DNA from: Brachypodium distachyon
Lineage: Eukaryota; Streptophyta; Magnoliopsida; Poales; Poaceae
DNA length: 64,000 nucleotides
Reading direction: 5' to 3'
Assembly: GCF_000005505.3 (NCBI RefSeq)
Contig: NC_016133.3
Location: forward strand, 59,361,237-59,425,236
The translations under genes were made by a program, and so were the position numbers. The notes below the pieces were generated by a model that ran no database searches, had not been told where the DNA came from, and was given only the letters and a program-made list of their open reading frames with translations. Positions within the stretch are counted from its first letter, which is position 1; each line of letters starts with the position of its first letter. Shown in pieces: positions 34,317 to 46,037 of the stretch.

Positions 34317-34388
34317 AGCCCCCGGTGAGGATCGAACTCACGACCTTTCCCTTACGAAGGGAACGCACTACCACTATGCTACGGAGGC
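34317..34388 (-). tRNA. tRNA-Thr (anticodon CGU)
   Basis: On the minus strand a full 72-base cloverleaf can be drawn, including the discriminator base. The acceptor stem pairs GCCTCCG with CGGGGGC, with one G-T pair. The D arm contains TAGCATAGTGGTAG (A box). The anticodon stem TTCCC/GGGAA encloses TTCGTAA, so the anticodon is CGT, reading ACG (Thr). The T arm has GTGAGTTCGATCCTCAC (B box). There is no intron, and CCA is not encoded, as expected for a nuclear gene. It lies upstream of, and divergent from, the kinase gene. Confidence 0.95.
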
Positions 34389-34692
34389 TTCGACGGACAC
34401 TGACACTCAAAACATTTACTAGAGCTAATCCCTTAGCAGGCAAAATTGGTAAAAACAAACATTCGAAATGCCCAGAAAAATGAGTGGTAGACACGTTTTT
34501 CTTTTCTTTGCGCTGGAATAATAGACACGTTTTTGTGTAAAATAAATAAATTACAGGATTCGTTTGAAATGCGTGTGTTGCTTTGTGGAGAGGCAACCTT
34601 CCGTTTTTTAGCAAGAACAAGCATGGCATCGCAGCTCTTCTTCCTCTTCCTCTTCCTTTTCCTCCCTCCCTGCAGGATCGAGCAGATCGGCG
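34389..34692. other. Spacer between tRNA-Thr and the kinase
   Basis: About 300 bases that must hold the kinase promoter and leader. An upstream ATG at 34623 opens a different frame that overlaps the kinase start. No other feature is seen. Confidence 0.5.
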
Positions 34693-35843
34693 ATGGCCAC
34701 GAACTCTTGCTTCTCCTGGCCCCCGCGCCTACGGAGCCTACAGTGCTGCAGCAGCAAGGGGAGCAACGATCCGTGCAGCCCGTCCAGCTACGCGGCGCGG
34801 AGCTCCATGAGCATCCGCCGCAGCCATGGTTGCGATGACGGCGGCAGCGAGGAGGTGATGATGGCCGCGGCGGCGCACAAGTTCACGCTGGCGGAGCTGG
34901 CGGCGGCCACGGACGGGTTCAGCCCCGCCAACCTGGTCGGGGAGGGCGGGTTCGGCAGGGTGTACAGGGGCCACCTGCCGGATCTGACGGCTGTGGCGGT
35001 GAAGCAGCTGGTCCGCGGCGGCGTGCAGGGGAGCCACGAGTTCGTGGTGGAGTGCATGATGCTGATGCTGCTCCGCCACCCCAACCTCGTCTCCCTCCTC
35101 GGCTACTGCGCCGACGCCCGCGAGCGCCTCCTCGTCTACGAGTTCCTCCCGCGCCGCAGCCTCGACGCGCACCTCTTCTTCTCCGACCCCGGCCACGCTG
35201 GGCTGGACTGGAACACGCGCGTGAAGGTGGCGCAGGGCGCCGCCAGGGGGCTGCGGTACCTGCACGAGGTGGTGACGCCGCCGGTGATCTGCCGCGACGT
35301 CAAGTCCTCCAACATCCTCCTCGCCGGCGACTTCACCCCCAAGCTCTCCGACTTCGGGCTCGCCAGGCTCGGCCCCGTCGGCGACCACACCCACGTCTCC
35401 ACCCGCGTCATGGGCACCCACGGCTACTGCGCCCCGACTACGCCTCCACCGGCAGGCTCAGCGTCAAGTCCGACGTCTACAGCTTTGGCGTAGTCCTCCT
35501 CGAGCTCATCACCGGCCGCAGGGCCTTCGACGCCCACGCCGCCGAACCCGAGCAGCGCCTTCTCTGCCTCTGGGCCAGGCCTTACCTCGCCGACGCGCGC
35601 AGGAGCTACGCCAGGCTCGCCGACCCGGCGCTGCGCGGCAGATACTCTCGCCGCGGGCTCTACCAGCTCGCCGTCGTCGCCTCGCTCTGCCTCCACGACA
35701 AGCCCAACCTCCGCCCCACCATGTCCGACGTCACTCACGCCATTGACCACGTCGCCTCCCACCCATGGCAGCCTCATTCTTCTTCGTCTTCTCCGGCGTC
35801 GTCGTCTCTTGGATCGGAAGCCAACCGTTCCCCCGATGCTTAA
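34693..35843 (+). pseudogene. Receptor-like cytoplasmic kinase (RLCK-VII/PBL-like) with a one-base frameshift
   Basis: An intronless kinase gene read in two frames. The first frame, from the ATG at 34693, carries the glycine loop GEGGFGRVY, the lysine in AVKQL, the catalytic [11 protein letters not shown] in [10 protein letters not shown], and the activation segment up to GTHGYCAP. The next codons should read [18 protein letters not shown]; they do, but one frame over. Sequence 35431-35440 (gccccgacta) lacks one C of the expected run, a one-base deletion in a homopolymer. The second frame then continues through the C-lobe (ELITGRRAFD, RPTMSDV) to a stop at 35841. HRD is CRD here, the catalytic Asp being kept. 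The N-terminus (MATNSCFSW) has no Gly2, so no myristoylation. Either a recent pseudogene or an assembly error; the rest is intact, so an error is quite possible. Confidence 0.8.
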
Positions 35844-35917
35844 GAAATTAGTTATTCAGATAGCTTAGCTAGGAGGCTACTTACTGTGCTGTATGTCTCT
35901 CTCAGTCTGAAATTTTA

Positions 35918-38077
35918 ATGGCAACAGTGGAGGCGGCGGTCCGGCGATACCTAGAAAGCGGCAAGCCGCCCGCGCTCCTCCCGGCGCTCTTCAAGCACTG
36001 CTGCCTCCTTCCCAAGGAAAACGCATCGGCGGCTCTGGCCTCGCAGCTCCACGCCGACGCCTGTAAGCGCCCTCTCTCCGCCGCCGCATCCAACTCCCTC
36101 CTCTCCTGCTACCTCCGCACCGCCCGCCACGACCTCGCCGTTGCCCACTTCCGATGCCCATCCACACCCAGGGACGACGTCACCTACAACACCCTCTTCG
36201 CCCACCTCCCGCCATCACCGCCGGCCTCCTTCTTCGCCTCTCTCCGCTTCTTCCGCCCCAATGTCGCCACGCTCCTCGCCCTTGTACGCGCCTCTTCCGA
36301 TTATCCAACCGTCGTCCATGCCTACCTCCTCAAGACGGCCTACAGCCACATGGGTGGCACCACCCTCCAAAACTCCCTGCTCGCAATGTACGCCGCCTTC
36401 GGTGACTCCCTCGCCGCAGCCACTCTGTTCGACGAAATGCCAGACCGAGATGTCGTGTCCTGGACATCCATGATCGGGGCGTCCCTAGCAGGGGGGTCCG
36501 CGGATCAAGCCCTGGGCCTCTTCAGGGATATGGTTGCTGACGGAACGCTGGAGCTCGATGGGGTTGTCCTGGTCGTTGCTATCCGTGCTTGTGCCATGCT
36601 CGAGCATGCCGCGCTCGGGAGCTCCCTGCACGCCGTCGCGGAACGCCGTGGGTTGCAAGGCGATGATGTCTTTGTCCCCAACTCACTCGTCGACATGTAT
36701 GCCAAGTGTCATGATTTGCATTCCGCAAGAAAGGTGTTCGACCTTATGGCACATAGGAATGTGGTGTCCTGGAACAGCATGCTGTCAGGGCTCGTGCACG
36801 CTGACCGCTGCGAAGAGGCACTAGAACTGGCTGCGTCTTCATCCTTGCTGACGGGCAACGGCGATGTTTATTTTGATGAGACAACGTTGGTGGTGCTCCT
36901 GCAGCTGTGCAAGAAGCTTGATGGTCAGGCCATGTGGTGCAGGTCAGTCCATGCCACGGCTTTGAGGAGGCTCTTATCGTTGTCAAGCATGCCGCTGGTG
37001 AATGCGTTGCTGGACACCTATGCCAAGTGTGGCCTGCTCGACTACTCTCTCAGGCTCTTCGAAGGGATGCGCGAGAAGAATGTCGTCACCTGGAGCACCC
37101 TCATTGCTGGTTGCGCTCACAATGGCAGACCACAAGAGGCGATGGCGTGCTACGTTGCAATGAGGGAGGCCGGCGAGATGCCCAACTCAATCACCATGTT
37201 GAGCCTCCTGGAAGCGTGTGCCTATTGTGCAGAAATGAGGGCGTCGAGATGCGCCCATGGCGTCGCAATCAGGAGTGGACTAGCCTTAGAGCGGGACGTC
37301 AGCAATGCTCTGGTGGACATGTACGGCAAGTGCGGCGACATTGCTGCGTCTACAAGTGTGTTCGACATGATGCCCAGCAAGGATGTGCTCACCTGGAACT
37401 CAATGATCGGTGCTTTGGGGATGAACGGCCGTACACTGGACGCACTTGCCATCCTTGACAGGATGGAGCGGGAAGATGAAGGCGTAAACCCAAACGGCAT
37501 CACGATGCTCACCGTGCTGTCGGCATGCGCTCATGGTGGGCTGGTCGAAGAGGGCATGGCCTGCTTCGAGAGGATGACCGCGACATACTCGCTGCAGCCT
37601 CAGGTGGAACACCTGTCATGCGTCGTTGACATGCTTGCCCGTGTGGGGGACCTTGAAGGAGCGGTGAAGATCATCGAGGAGAGGATGTCCACCACCAACA
37701 GTCCAGCAGCCTGGAGTGCGTTACTGAGCGCCTGCAGAAGCCACAGCGACTTCAAGGTAGGACGGGATGCGGCGTCCCGTGTCCTGGAGCTGGAACCGGG
37801 CAACTCAGCAGGGTACCTGCTGTCCATGAGCATGCCAGGTGAGACGGCACGGATGCGGTGGCTGATGAGGGAGAGAGGAGTGAAGGTGACAAGCGGACAC
37901 AGCGTGGTGTACATAGGGCAGGAGGCACACAGGTTCGTGTCATGGGATGGATGTCACCCGCATAGAGCGCAGGTTTACTCCATGCTACATCTTGTGCATC
38001 AACAAATACTGCCACCTACACATTCAAATCACCGTCTTCATCATCTTATCTTATCATGTACCAATGCTACTGATTAA
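35918..38077 (+). CDS. PLS-class pentatricopeptide repeat protein (E subgroup)
   Basis: An intronless 719-residue gene, as is usual for PPRs. It has a row of PPR repeats of P, L and S type (for example VVSWTSMIGASLAGGS, NSLVDMYAKCHDLHSARKVF, NALLDTYAKCGLLDYSLRLF, DVLTWNSMIGALGMNGRTLD, then TMLTVLSACAHGGLVEEGMA), followed by an E-type region (WSALLSACRSHSDFKVGRDA, HSVVYIGQEAHRFVSWDGCHP). No DYW deaminase domain follows; the protein ends soon after. PLS-class PPRs bind organelle RNA and mostly guide C-to-U editing, recruiting a deaminase in trans when DYW is absent. A clear transit peptide is not obvious at the N-terminus (MATVEAAVRRYLES). Its ATG is only 74 bases past the kinase stop. Confidence 0.93.
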   Translation: MATVEAAVRRYLESGKPPALLPALFKHCCLLPKENASAALASQLHADACKRPLSAAASNSLLSCYLRTARHDLAVAHFRCPSTPRDDVTYNTLFAHLPPSPPASFFASLRFFRPNVATLLALVRASSDYPTVVHAYLLKTAYSHMGGTTLQNSLLAMYAAFGDSLAAATLFDEMPDRDVVSWTSMIGASLAGGSADQALGLFRDMVADGTLELDGVVLVVAIRACAMLEHAALGSSLHAVAERRGLQGDDVFVPNSLVDMYAKCHDLHSARKVFDLMAHRNVVSWNSMLSGLVHADRCEEALELAASSSLLTGNGDVYFDETTLVVLLQLCKKLDGQAMWCRSVHATALRRLLSLSSMPLVNALLDTYAKCGLLDYSLRLFEGMREKNVVTWSTLIAGCAHNGRPQEAMACYVAMREAGEMPNSITMLSLLEACAYCAEMRASRCAHGVAIRSGLALERDVSNALVDMYGKCGDIAASTSVFDMMPSKDVLTWNSMIGALGMNGRTLDALAILDRMEREDEGVNPNGITMLTVLSACAHGGLVEEGMACFERMTATYSLQPQVEHLSCVVDMLARVGDLEGAVKIIEERMSTTNSPAAWSALLSACRSHSDFKVGRDAASRVLELEPGNSAGYLLSMSMPGETARMRWLMRERGVKVTSGHSVVYIGQEAHRFVSWDGCHPHRAQVYSMLHLVHQQILPPTHSNHRLHHLILSCTNATD

Positions 38078-39387
38078 TCGTCACATTCATCTGAATCGTC
38101 GGACATATTATACTACGTACCAAAGGCCCACGTATGCTTAATTAGTTTCATCATTGCCCTCAGCCTTGTGGCTTGGCACCTATCAGCGTCGCTAGGTACG
38201 TACCCCAAGTCCTTCCGTGTTCTTACTTTCTTCTTGTTTTTGAAGGAGAATGTGGCTAACTAGTTACTCCTCTTGTTCATTTTGCTAGTCGTGGTCTTCA
38301 TATATATCTGTATAATATGATTCTCTTGAGGTTTCCGGAGAACAATGAAAGTCCACAGGCTGGTCCTGCAGGCAGCAGGATATCAACAACATGACTGGCC
38401 ATCACTTGCCAAACAGAAAGAGGGCATTGCCTGAGTAAATGATTGCCTGAGTACATAATCCACTACGCTCTCTTATCTATGCTAGTTAAGCTGAATCCTG
38501 TGGTACAGTTTGATGCTTTGGAACTTTAACCAGTGCAATTCTCACCCATGGTTCAGGAAACAACTCTCCGTTGATCTGAGTAACCAAAATAGACTTCCCT
38601 CCCATATGAAGTGTATATGATATGCTCTCTTCAACTCTCTTCAAGTCCTACCGCTGGCAGGAAATTTACTGCAGCATTGGCAATTGAACCCAGTCCATGA
38701 CGTCCATGATTCTTACCAAGGTACTATTCCATACATTCGCCATATATGTATGATTTAAGTCAGCTTATTTATAGAATCTAAGCACAATAGTATTTTGCAA
38801 GCATCTGAGTTGATCCTAGCTTGCTCTGCATAGTTTGTATTAGTGTTGCTTTGTCTAAATCTGGCTTTACATGGATCCTCTTGCATACCGTGCCGCATTT
38901 CTGACTTGTGCTTCTGTATATTTGTCACTCGTTCTTGTTATATGACTTGAACCTGATGCATTTTCAATAGTGAAAATCTCAACATATCGTGAGCCTGCCG
39001 TATGGAATTTTCTGTATTTTATTCTCTTTTTAAAACGTGTATCTGCTTAATCAGCCCATTTGTTGTCCGGGCAGGGCCTATTTTGTGGGCTGGGCTGGTC
39101 CTTTTTTTTGGGATGGGCTGGTCCCTTTTTTTGGGATGGGCTGGGCCAAGTCTTACGGAAGATAGAGATAGCCGGCCCATACAGGGGAGGGGAAGGGATC
39201 ATCTTTATCCTCTCTCCCTCTCAAAAAAAAATTATTTATCCTTTCTCTGTCTCGCCTCTCTTCTTCCTCGGCTCCGTCTTGTCTCGTTCCAGTATCAAAT
39301 TCCCGGCCATTGATTCGCCTTCTCCAAGCTCTTCCAACCCTAGTCCGTCCTAGTACTGGTCATCCGGCTCTGAGCTGCTGATTGAGG
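38078..39387. other. PPR 3' flank and DTX45 promoter
   Basis: AT-rich and without coding signal until about 39060, where GGGCTGG/TGGGCC motifs begin, followed by a CT-rich leader and CCCTAG near 39340. It includes a short tandem repeat, listed separately. Confidence 0.55.
39092..39147 (+). repeat. 23-base tandem repeat with TGGGCT/TGGGCC motifs
   Basis: About two and a half units of GGGCTGGTCC, a T-run and GGGAT, starting at 39092, 39115 and 39138. The last unit becomes GGGCTGGGCC. TGGGCY resembles the site II promoter element; the repeat lies about 250-300 bases before the DTX45 start. Confidence 0.8.
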
Positions 39388-42300
39388 ATGAAGGCGCTCG
39401 TCTACGGGCAGCCCGCCCTGCTATTCCAAAGACCACGCGCTTCTGCTGCTACCTTCGCATCTTCTTCTTCTTCTTCCCAATGGCCATCCCTATCCCTAGA
39501 AACAACCCTATCAAGAAACCTTGCGAAGGGGAGTCTGCTTTGCAGGCGACGCATCACAGTTCATCCTCCTCACTCGATACCGAGATACGCCAGTAATCAA
39601 CCTCAGGATGATGAAGGCACCCGTTCCTCCTCTCTTGCAAAGGACGCTCTCCTGTAAGATTCTTCATATTATTCAGTCGTGATCCTCTGAACACGAAACG
39701 TGCTTTCCTATGCAATGGTCTGCCAGTCCTGCGTCGGATGAATTTCGATCTGCCTAGTTGTGCCCAGTTGCCTTTGTTGTGCTACATTCAGTATAATCTT
39801 TACATTTCTGCATGATATATCTCTGCCTTTCATAACAATTCGAGAGATACACAGCGAGCTTCATCCTGCGGGTGTTGGAAGTGAGCTAATTCTGCTAGCT
39901 CTACCAGCAGTTTTAGGCCAAGCCATTGACCCATTGGCCCAACTCATGGAGACTGCATATATTGGCAGATTAGGTACCTTCTTTGTGCTGCTATATCCTG
40001 GACTTCCTTATTCTTTACACAGGGTGCCAAATTGTCTGTTTATTTCTCAATTTTGATGACCCTGACTCATCTTGTGTCTTATTTTTCGATAACTTGGATT
40101 GTTGGAAATTAGGTGTTGTGCCTTGGGTAATTAATCTGGTTGTAAATGCAACCACACCATTATATACTACTCTGATCAATATCACTCATGTTTCTTGTGT
40201 GTCAATGAATGTTTTGAATGCCATACTTATGTTGTATGTCAACCCCATACTCTATGATCAATATCACTCATGTTTCTCGCGTCTCAATTAGTGTTTCTAA
40301 TGTCATAATTATGTTGCGTGTGGGCCCCATGCAGTGCATTTTACACTGCTTTCCATTCGTTTATGGAAAATGGAGGGAGCACATCAATGCTTAACATCAT
40401 CCATGTTTTTAGCAGATTGACATATTTATCCTGCATTTGCATGATTACTTGAACAGCAGATGATTTTGGTGTCTGGAATTTAAAGTTGCACATCACAATA
40501 TCGTGTTGATAATGAGAAAAGACTTTGTTTATTAGTATGAGGCTGTTCTATTTTGTGAAATGCTAGCATGCAGATTGACATATGTCATAGGGAGCCTTAG
40601 GCATGGTAGCTGCATACACTCAGCGCCTGATTGCCCTCTTAAAGCACTGTGCTGCACGAAAGCAAGCTGCTATTTCTTTTCTGGCTCAATTTTGACATAT
40701 GTTCTGAAGGTGCTCTGGAGCTAGCATCGGCTGGTATTGGTGTGGCGATTTTTAATATTCTGTCCAAGATTTTCAACATTCCGTTGTTGAGCATCGCAAC
40801 CTCATTTGTGGCAGAGGATATTTCCAAGAATGCTAGCAAGCATTCTAATTCAGGTACAGGGTCGTCTGGTAAATATAATTAAGTTTGTGCTCAGTTTGCT
40901 TATGCAGGCAATAGAACTTGACTTTCTGGTGACATCTCAGGCAAATTGGAGCTACCATCTGTCTCATCGGCTTTGATCTTAGCTGCTGGTATTGGTATAA
41001 TCGAAGCATTGGCATTGTTCCTAGGATCAGGATTGTTTCTTAAACTAATGGGCGTGTCACCTGTATGTTTATATGATGACGTCTGTTATGATCTTTGAGT
41101 TTTTCTTTTTAGGGAGTACTATTTTCCATTCCCCTCTTTTATGAGTGGACAATGGATCTTTAACTGGATTCAAGACTATTCGATTTCCACTTGTGCCTGT
41201 TACCAGAATTTCTCAGTTTAGTTCTTACACAGGCCTCTCCAATGCATAAATCTGCACAACTCTTTCTTTCGCTGAGAGCCTTGGGAGCACCTGCAAATGT
41301 GATTATGCTAGCAGTGCAGGGTATCTTTCGTGGATTCAAGGATACCAAGACTCCCGTAATATATATAGGTAACTACAAACAAATACTGGCCTGGTTCTTC
41401 ACTAGTTGTGACTTGTGAGTGTAAATTACCTTTTGATGCAGATAATGGTGTACTGTCCTCTTGCAGTGATACACAAGTACTTCCTTTTTTGTATACATTG
41501 ACTCTTCCATGTCAAAGCTAGTGGATAGTTAATCATTCACGCTTTGCAAGCAAGTTTCATTTGATTTGTGACGTTGCAGACAGTTATCTGATGTCAAATA
41601 TCTTCCTTCTTTCAACTTGATGATTCTGTTATCATTTTCTTTACAACATCTGTAGGTTTGGGGAATCTTTCAGCCGTAGTCCTTCTTCCATTACTTATAT
41701 ATGGTTTCCAGCTTGGCATAACTGGAGCTGCAATTTCTACAGTTGCATCCCAGTAAGTTCTCCATTGATGCCTAGCTCGATGTAATCTGGGTACAGCAAC
41801 AACCATGAAAGACATTAAGACATACTACTTCATATGAATGTACCAGCAAGTACCTCTCATTTGGTTCGAATATACCAATAATTTTTATAACATCTTGCGG
41901 AAATAATCAAAGGAAACAATACTTGATACTAAACTTGCAACTCCCCTTTTCCTTATCTGGATATTATACATTTAAAGTCCTACAGGAATATGTAATGCAG
42001 TTCTTTGCGGCACTATGGGAATTATTGGCTGTTAGCACATCTGCTGATACTGTGCCATGCAGTTTATGAATTAAACAAGTACCCATGTCAGATTTATGAT
42101 CAAAAGATGAAGTGTAATACTCATAATATTGAGCCTTTGGGAACCTCATCATTTTTTGTAGTTACAATGCGAGCTTGTCTCTTGCATGTGTTCTAACTTC
42201 ATTTTTATTCATGATGTAGGTACATTATTGCAATTTTACTTGTTTGGTCTCTGAGTAAAAGAGCTGTTCTGCTTCCTCCAAGGATGGACCAGTTAGACTT

Positions 42301-44758
42301 CAGTGGATATTTAAAATCCGGTGAGTCTCTGATGCTACTGTCCTACTCAATTCATTGTCAGTTGTGGACTTGTGGTGCATGATAACTTAAAGTTCATCAC
42401 ATATTAATTCATGGGCATGATAACAAGAGATCATGCTGTACTTGTCACCCTAAAAGTCTTTGAACATCGCATGCCATATTTCCTTGCACTTGTGCTGTAT
42501 TTCTCCATTTATTTATTTATTCGTCTGCAGCTTTAATTTCATCATCTGTGCATTCTTGAATTGCTAAGGTGGCATGCTATTGGGAAGAACCCTCTCAATT
42601 CTGTTAACTATGACCATTGGTACTTCAATGGCTGCTCGACAAGGCCCAACAGCTATGGCAGCTCATCAGATTTGTCTACAAGTATGGCTTGCTGTATCTT
42701 TGCTTGCAGACGCTTTAGCAGTTTCTGCCCAGGTATGTATTTTCAATTTATCGAAATCATCCCTACTTTTATATCAGCTTCATTTCGCTGCTTATATAGA
42801 GCCTTCTAGGACATACTACCAACATCTAGGACGTACTAATAAATACATTCTCACATTAAAGAAAATACTATACAAATACTGCTTCCAAGTGAAGGATATC
42901 TCATTTATCTAATTCCATAAGGGACATACTACCAATATCTAAGATGCACTGCTGAATACATTCTCGCAGTAAAAAAAATACTAAATACAATACTGCTTCC
43001 AAGTGAAGGATCTCATCATCATTTATTTATTCCATAAATCCAGGCTAACTTTGCTTGCATTTCTTAGGCGTTGATAGCGAGCTCTTATGCAATACTGGAC
43101 TACAAAAGGGTCCAAAAGATAGCAATGTTTGCTTTGCAGGTGATACATGCTTTATTTTCTTTGTATTGTGGAGTTTATTTATCTACACGAATACACTTCA
43201 CTCATTTTTTATTTGAGATATTCAGTTGATGTCTTTCCTTTTGATGGGAAAACAATTATTGTCCCTTGCAGATAGGAGTAGTTAGCGGATTAGCTTTAGC
43301 AGCTGGCCTGTACGCTTCGTTTGGCAATATAGCAAGACTATTTACCAGCGACCCTGAGGTCCTAATGGTTGTAAAATCCTGTGCATTGGTACACCCTCCT
43401 ACTCTACCATTTCAATGTACATATACAGCCTTGATGCCTTATTCTAAGAGGAACTTCTCGTTTCAGTTTGTCTGTGCCAGTCAACCAATTAATGCCCTGG
43501 CATTCATCTTTGATGGTCTCCATTATGGTGTCTCAGATTTTGACTACATCGCTCAAGCCACAGTATGGGAACCAGTCATTGCTAGCTTGTAGATGTTCTT
43601 TCTTTTTTAATATTGTTTATTGATTTCTTGATTTTGTTTGTGCTACATAGATTGTGGTTGGCATAATGTCTTCGCTAGTCTTGTTATATGCTCCATCTGT
43701 CTTTGGCCTGGCTGGAGTTTGGGCTGGTTTGACAACACTTATGGGATTGCGCATGGCTGCAGGCTTCCTGAGGTGATTATGCTTCTTGTTTGTTGTTCTA
43801 TTAGTTTGTTACACCTGTGCAAAGCATAAATGTATATATGATGTTGCAGGTCAATCTGTTTACCTTTTCTGTGACCAAATATAGTTTGATTCTTTGTAAC
43901 CATAGCCATCAAGCCATGTAACTGCTCTCTCTTATGTGTTTGTTTGCTATTAATTTGTTAAATTCAAATGCATGTAGTTCAACTATGAAATTGCTAATGG
44001 TAGTCGTAGAAGACTAGGAAGTAAATGTGATATGCATGCTCCATTTTTAAGTAAGTTATCCATTAGTTTTCAGGGTGGATTTTATTTTCTGGCAGTGATA
44101 TATGTTACTGCCAATGTAATTATGGATGGCTGTTCTTTTCTTCTTCTTCTGAAGACATACTTGTGAAGCATATATCTGGCCAGATTCCAATTCAAATATT
44201 CCCAAGGCCTATATCTTTTAGTTACTGCCTCTCATGTAGGTTAGAGACTTAGAGCCTCATATGTGTACAGTGTCTTGAATAAGGGCTTATTTCAAAACGC
44301 CTTGCATTTCTGGCTGTGATCCTTCAGATAGCATGTGAAATATCTGCATACATTCCATAGTTTCATGAGGTTGCAGTGGCAGAGCTGCAGTGTAAGCGTT
44401 GGGTTCGAATGAACCGAATAAAAAATGTTAAATTCAATAGAATTTAGACCCAATGCTACACTTGCACCCGATAGTTGTAATAGCATGAACCCAATGCTTA
44501 GTTTTTCCAGCTCCGCCCCTGCCAGGTTGAAGCCTGGTAGTAGAAATTTCTGTTATATCAATTGGCATTTGGCAGTATGCGGGTACCTGGAAAATTCTCC
44601 ATTTTACCAAATCCAACTATATGGAGCACACTGATATTTTTTCTGGATGCTCTTTTATGTTCTCATATTTGTGCAATCATTCGACAAATCTCAGGTTGCT
44701 ATGGAAAACAGGACCCTGGTCATTTTTGCATGAGGAAAGAAAAAATGAGGTGTGTTAA
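39388..44758 (+). CDS. DTX45: Plastid MATE transporter, DETOXIFICATION 45 type
   Basis: Thirteen coding exons: 39388-39653, about 39792-39973, 40710-40853, 40941-41062, 41233-41368, 41656-41752, 42220-42320, 42569-42732, 43068-43139, 43272-43388, 43467-43562, 43651-43772 and 44695-44758; about 560 residues. The Ser/Arg-rich N-terminus (MKALVYGQPALLFQRPRASA) looks like a plastid transit peptide. The MATE fold follows: ALPAVLGQAIDPLAQLMETAYIG in the first helices, SIATSFVAEDISKN, VQGIFRGFKDTKTP, TMTIGTSMAARQGP and the last helices around GVWAGLTTLMGLRMAAG. MATE carriers export small organic anions or cations using a proton or sodium gradient; the cargo of DTX45 is not visible here. The 5' end of exon 2 is unsure: acceptors at 39767 and 39791 both keep the frame. 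Confidence 0.88.
40173..40331 (+). repeat. Diverged tandem duplication of 82 bases in DTX45 intron 2
   Basis: Copies begin at 40173 and 40255 with the same TGATCAATATCACTCATGTT and stay alignable to about GGGCCCC or AACCCC at their ends. Confidence 0.8.
42809..43041 (+). repeat. Diverged tandem duplication of about 112 bases in DTX45 intron 8
   Basis: Both copies (from about 42809 and 42921) run from GGACATACTACCAA through ACTGCTTCCAAGTGAAGGAT to TTCCATAA, with scattered substitutions and small indels. The duplication is intronic. Confidence 0.82.
44374..44521. mobile_element. hAT-type MITE in the last DTX45 intron
   Basis: The 148-base element starts CAGTGGCAGAGCTG and ends with the inverse of CAGGGGCGGAGCTG (12 of 14 match), a form typical of hAT ends. 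Flanks are TGAGGTTG (44366-44373) and CCAGGTTG (44522-44529), an aged 8-base target duplication with 6 matches. Inside are palindromic GGGTTCGAATGAACC-like motifs. It has no coding capacity. Confidence 0.7.
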
Positions 44759-46037
44759 CTATTAGCTCCTATTCTTTATATACCATCACATCTAAGATAT
44801 CATTTTGTTTTCTGCGATATATGTCAAAAACTGTTTACTTTGGGGAATCGTTTTTACTTACTAGAGATGACAAGTTGTAATAACCTGACCGAATGCTATC
44901 CGCCATGAATTATTGGGTGACATGCATTGAGCTGTTAGGGAAAGGGAAGCAATGTATTTAGTCTAGGCTCCGCTCAAACAAGCCTACGATCTGACCCTGT
45001 TGCAGTTTGAGATATGTAGCTCCTTTTCTTTTCTTGGTGGAGGATATGTAGCTCAGTGTATTTAGCATGCGAATGAATCTGGTAAAAGGTCCGCATGAGG
45101 ATGTAGACATGTAGTGCTGGCACATCTATGGCAGATATCACTTCTGTTTTTACACTAATCTTATTAAGTATTACTCCGTGGAGCTGTGTTTGAGTACTAT
45201 TTATAGTTCCAGGTACAGCCATTTGCATAGTTCCTGTCTAGCAAGCCAGACAGTGCAGAGCTAGCTAGCGTAGGTGGTAGAGCTGCTGCAGTGGAGGAAT
45301 GAAGAAGCTCAAGACCAAGAGCTAAACAATTAATGTTGGGTCTGCTGTTTTGTGCATGTAAAGAAAAGGATTAATTCACTTGCTGTCTTCAGTCTTGTAA
45401 CAATTTATTCATTTTTGTGATGGTTACCTTCAGTTCCAGTGCTTGTTCGTCTTGGTCATTTCATTTTCCTCTAAACCAGATGGTGCAGTTCCTTGGGACA
45501 AGCTATTACTCTATTGTTCGTGCGTGAATGATCGGTGGTGGATGCAAGTAATAAAACGAACATAGCTGCGCTTAATCTAACCCCGCAAAACTAAGTTATC
45601 CAATTGAAAGCTCTATTTTAGACCGTATGTTCTAAAATGCATGTTGTTTTAGAAATAAGCACTCTCCAACATGTAACTTTGGCCATTGTTAAGGTTGGTT
45701 ATACTAATTTATAAAACAACAATGTTATGAAAATATTTCTAACATGTACTTATTGGAGTCGAAGTTTGAGCGCAAAACTCAAGCTCTAGAGAAAAAAAAA
45801 CATTTAGAAATATAAGATGTTGCGCCAGATGGTTGTTTTCCTTGACCAAAACATTTTTTTTAGAAGTTGGTTGACCAAAAGAGTTGAGAAACAAGAAGAG
45901 TTTCGTTCCTTCCTTTGTAAGAAACGAACCCACCACGCAGGCGGTTGAGTATCTCTCTCTCTCTTCTTCCTCCGACTCCCATAGGGAAAGGGAAATTGAG
46001 AGGAACCCTAGCTTAGCTATCCTCTTCCTCCGATCCG
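44759..46037. other. DTX45 3' flank and ELC promoter
   Basis: AT-rich with no gene seen. The right end is the ELC leader with a CT repeat near 45953-45966 and an AACCCTA motif at 46004-46010. Confidence 0.55.

Noticed and set aside
34623..34838. Alternative start ([16 protein letters not shown]) before the kinase
   Set aside because: It resembles a signal peptide but is in a different frame from the kinase, and no splice would join them sensibly. At most it is an upstream ORF.
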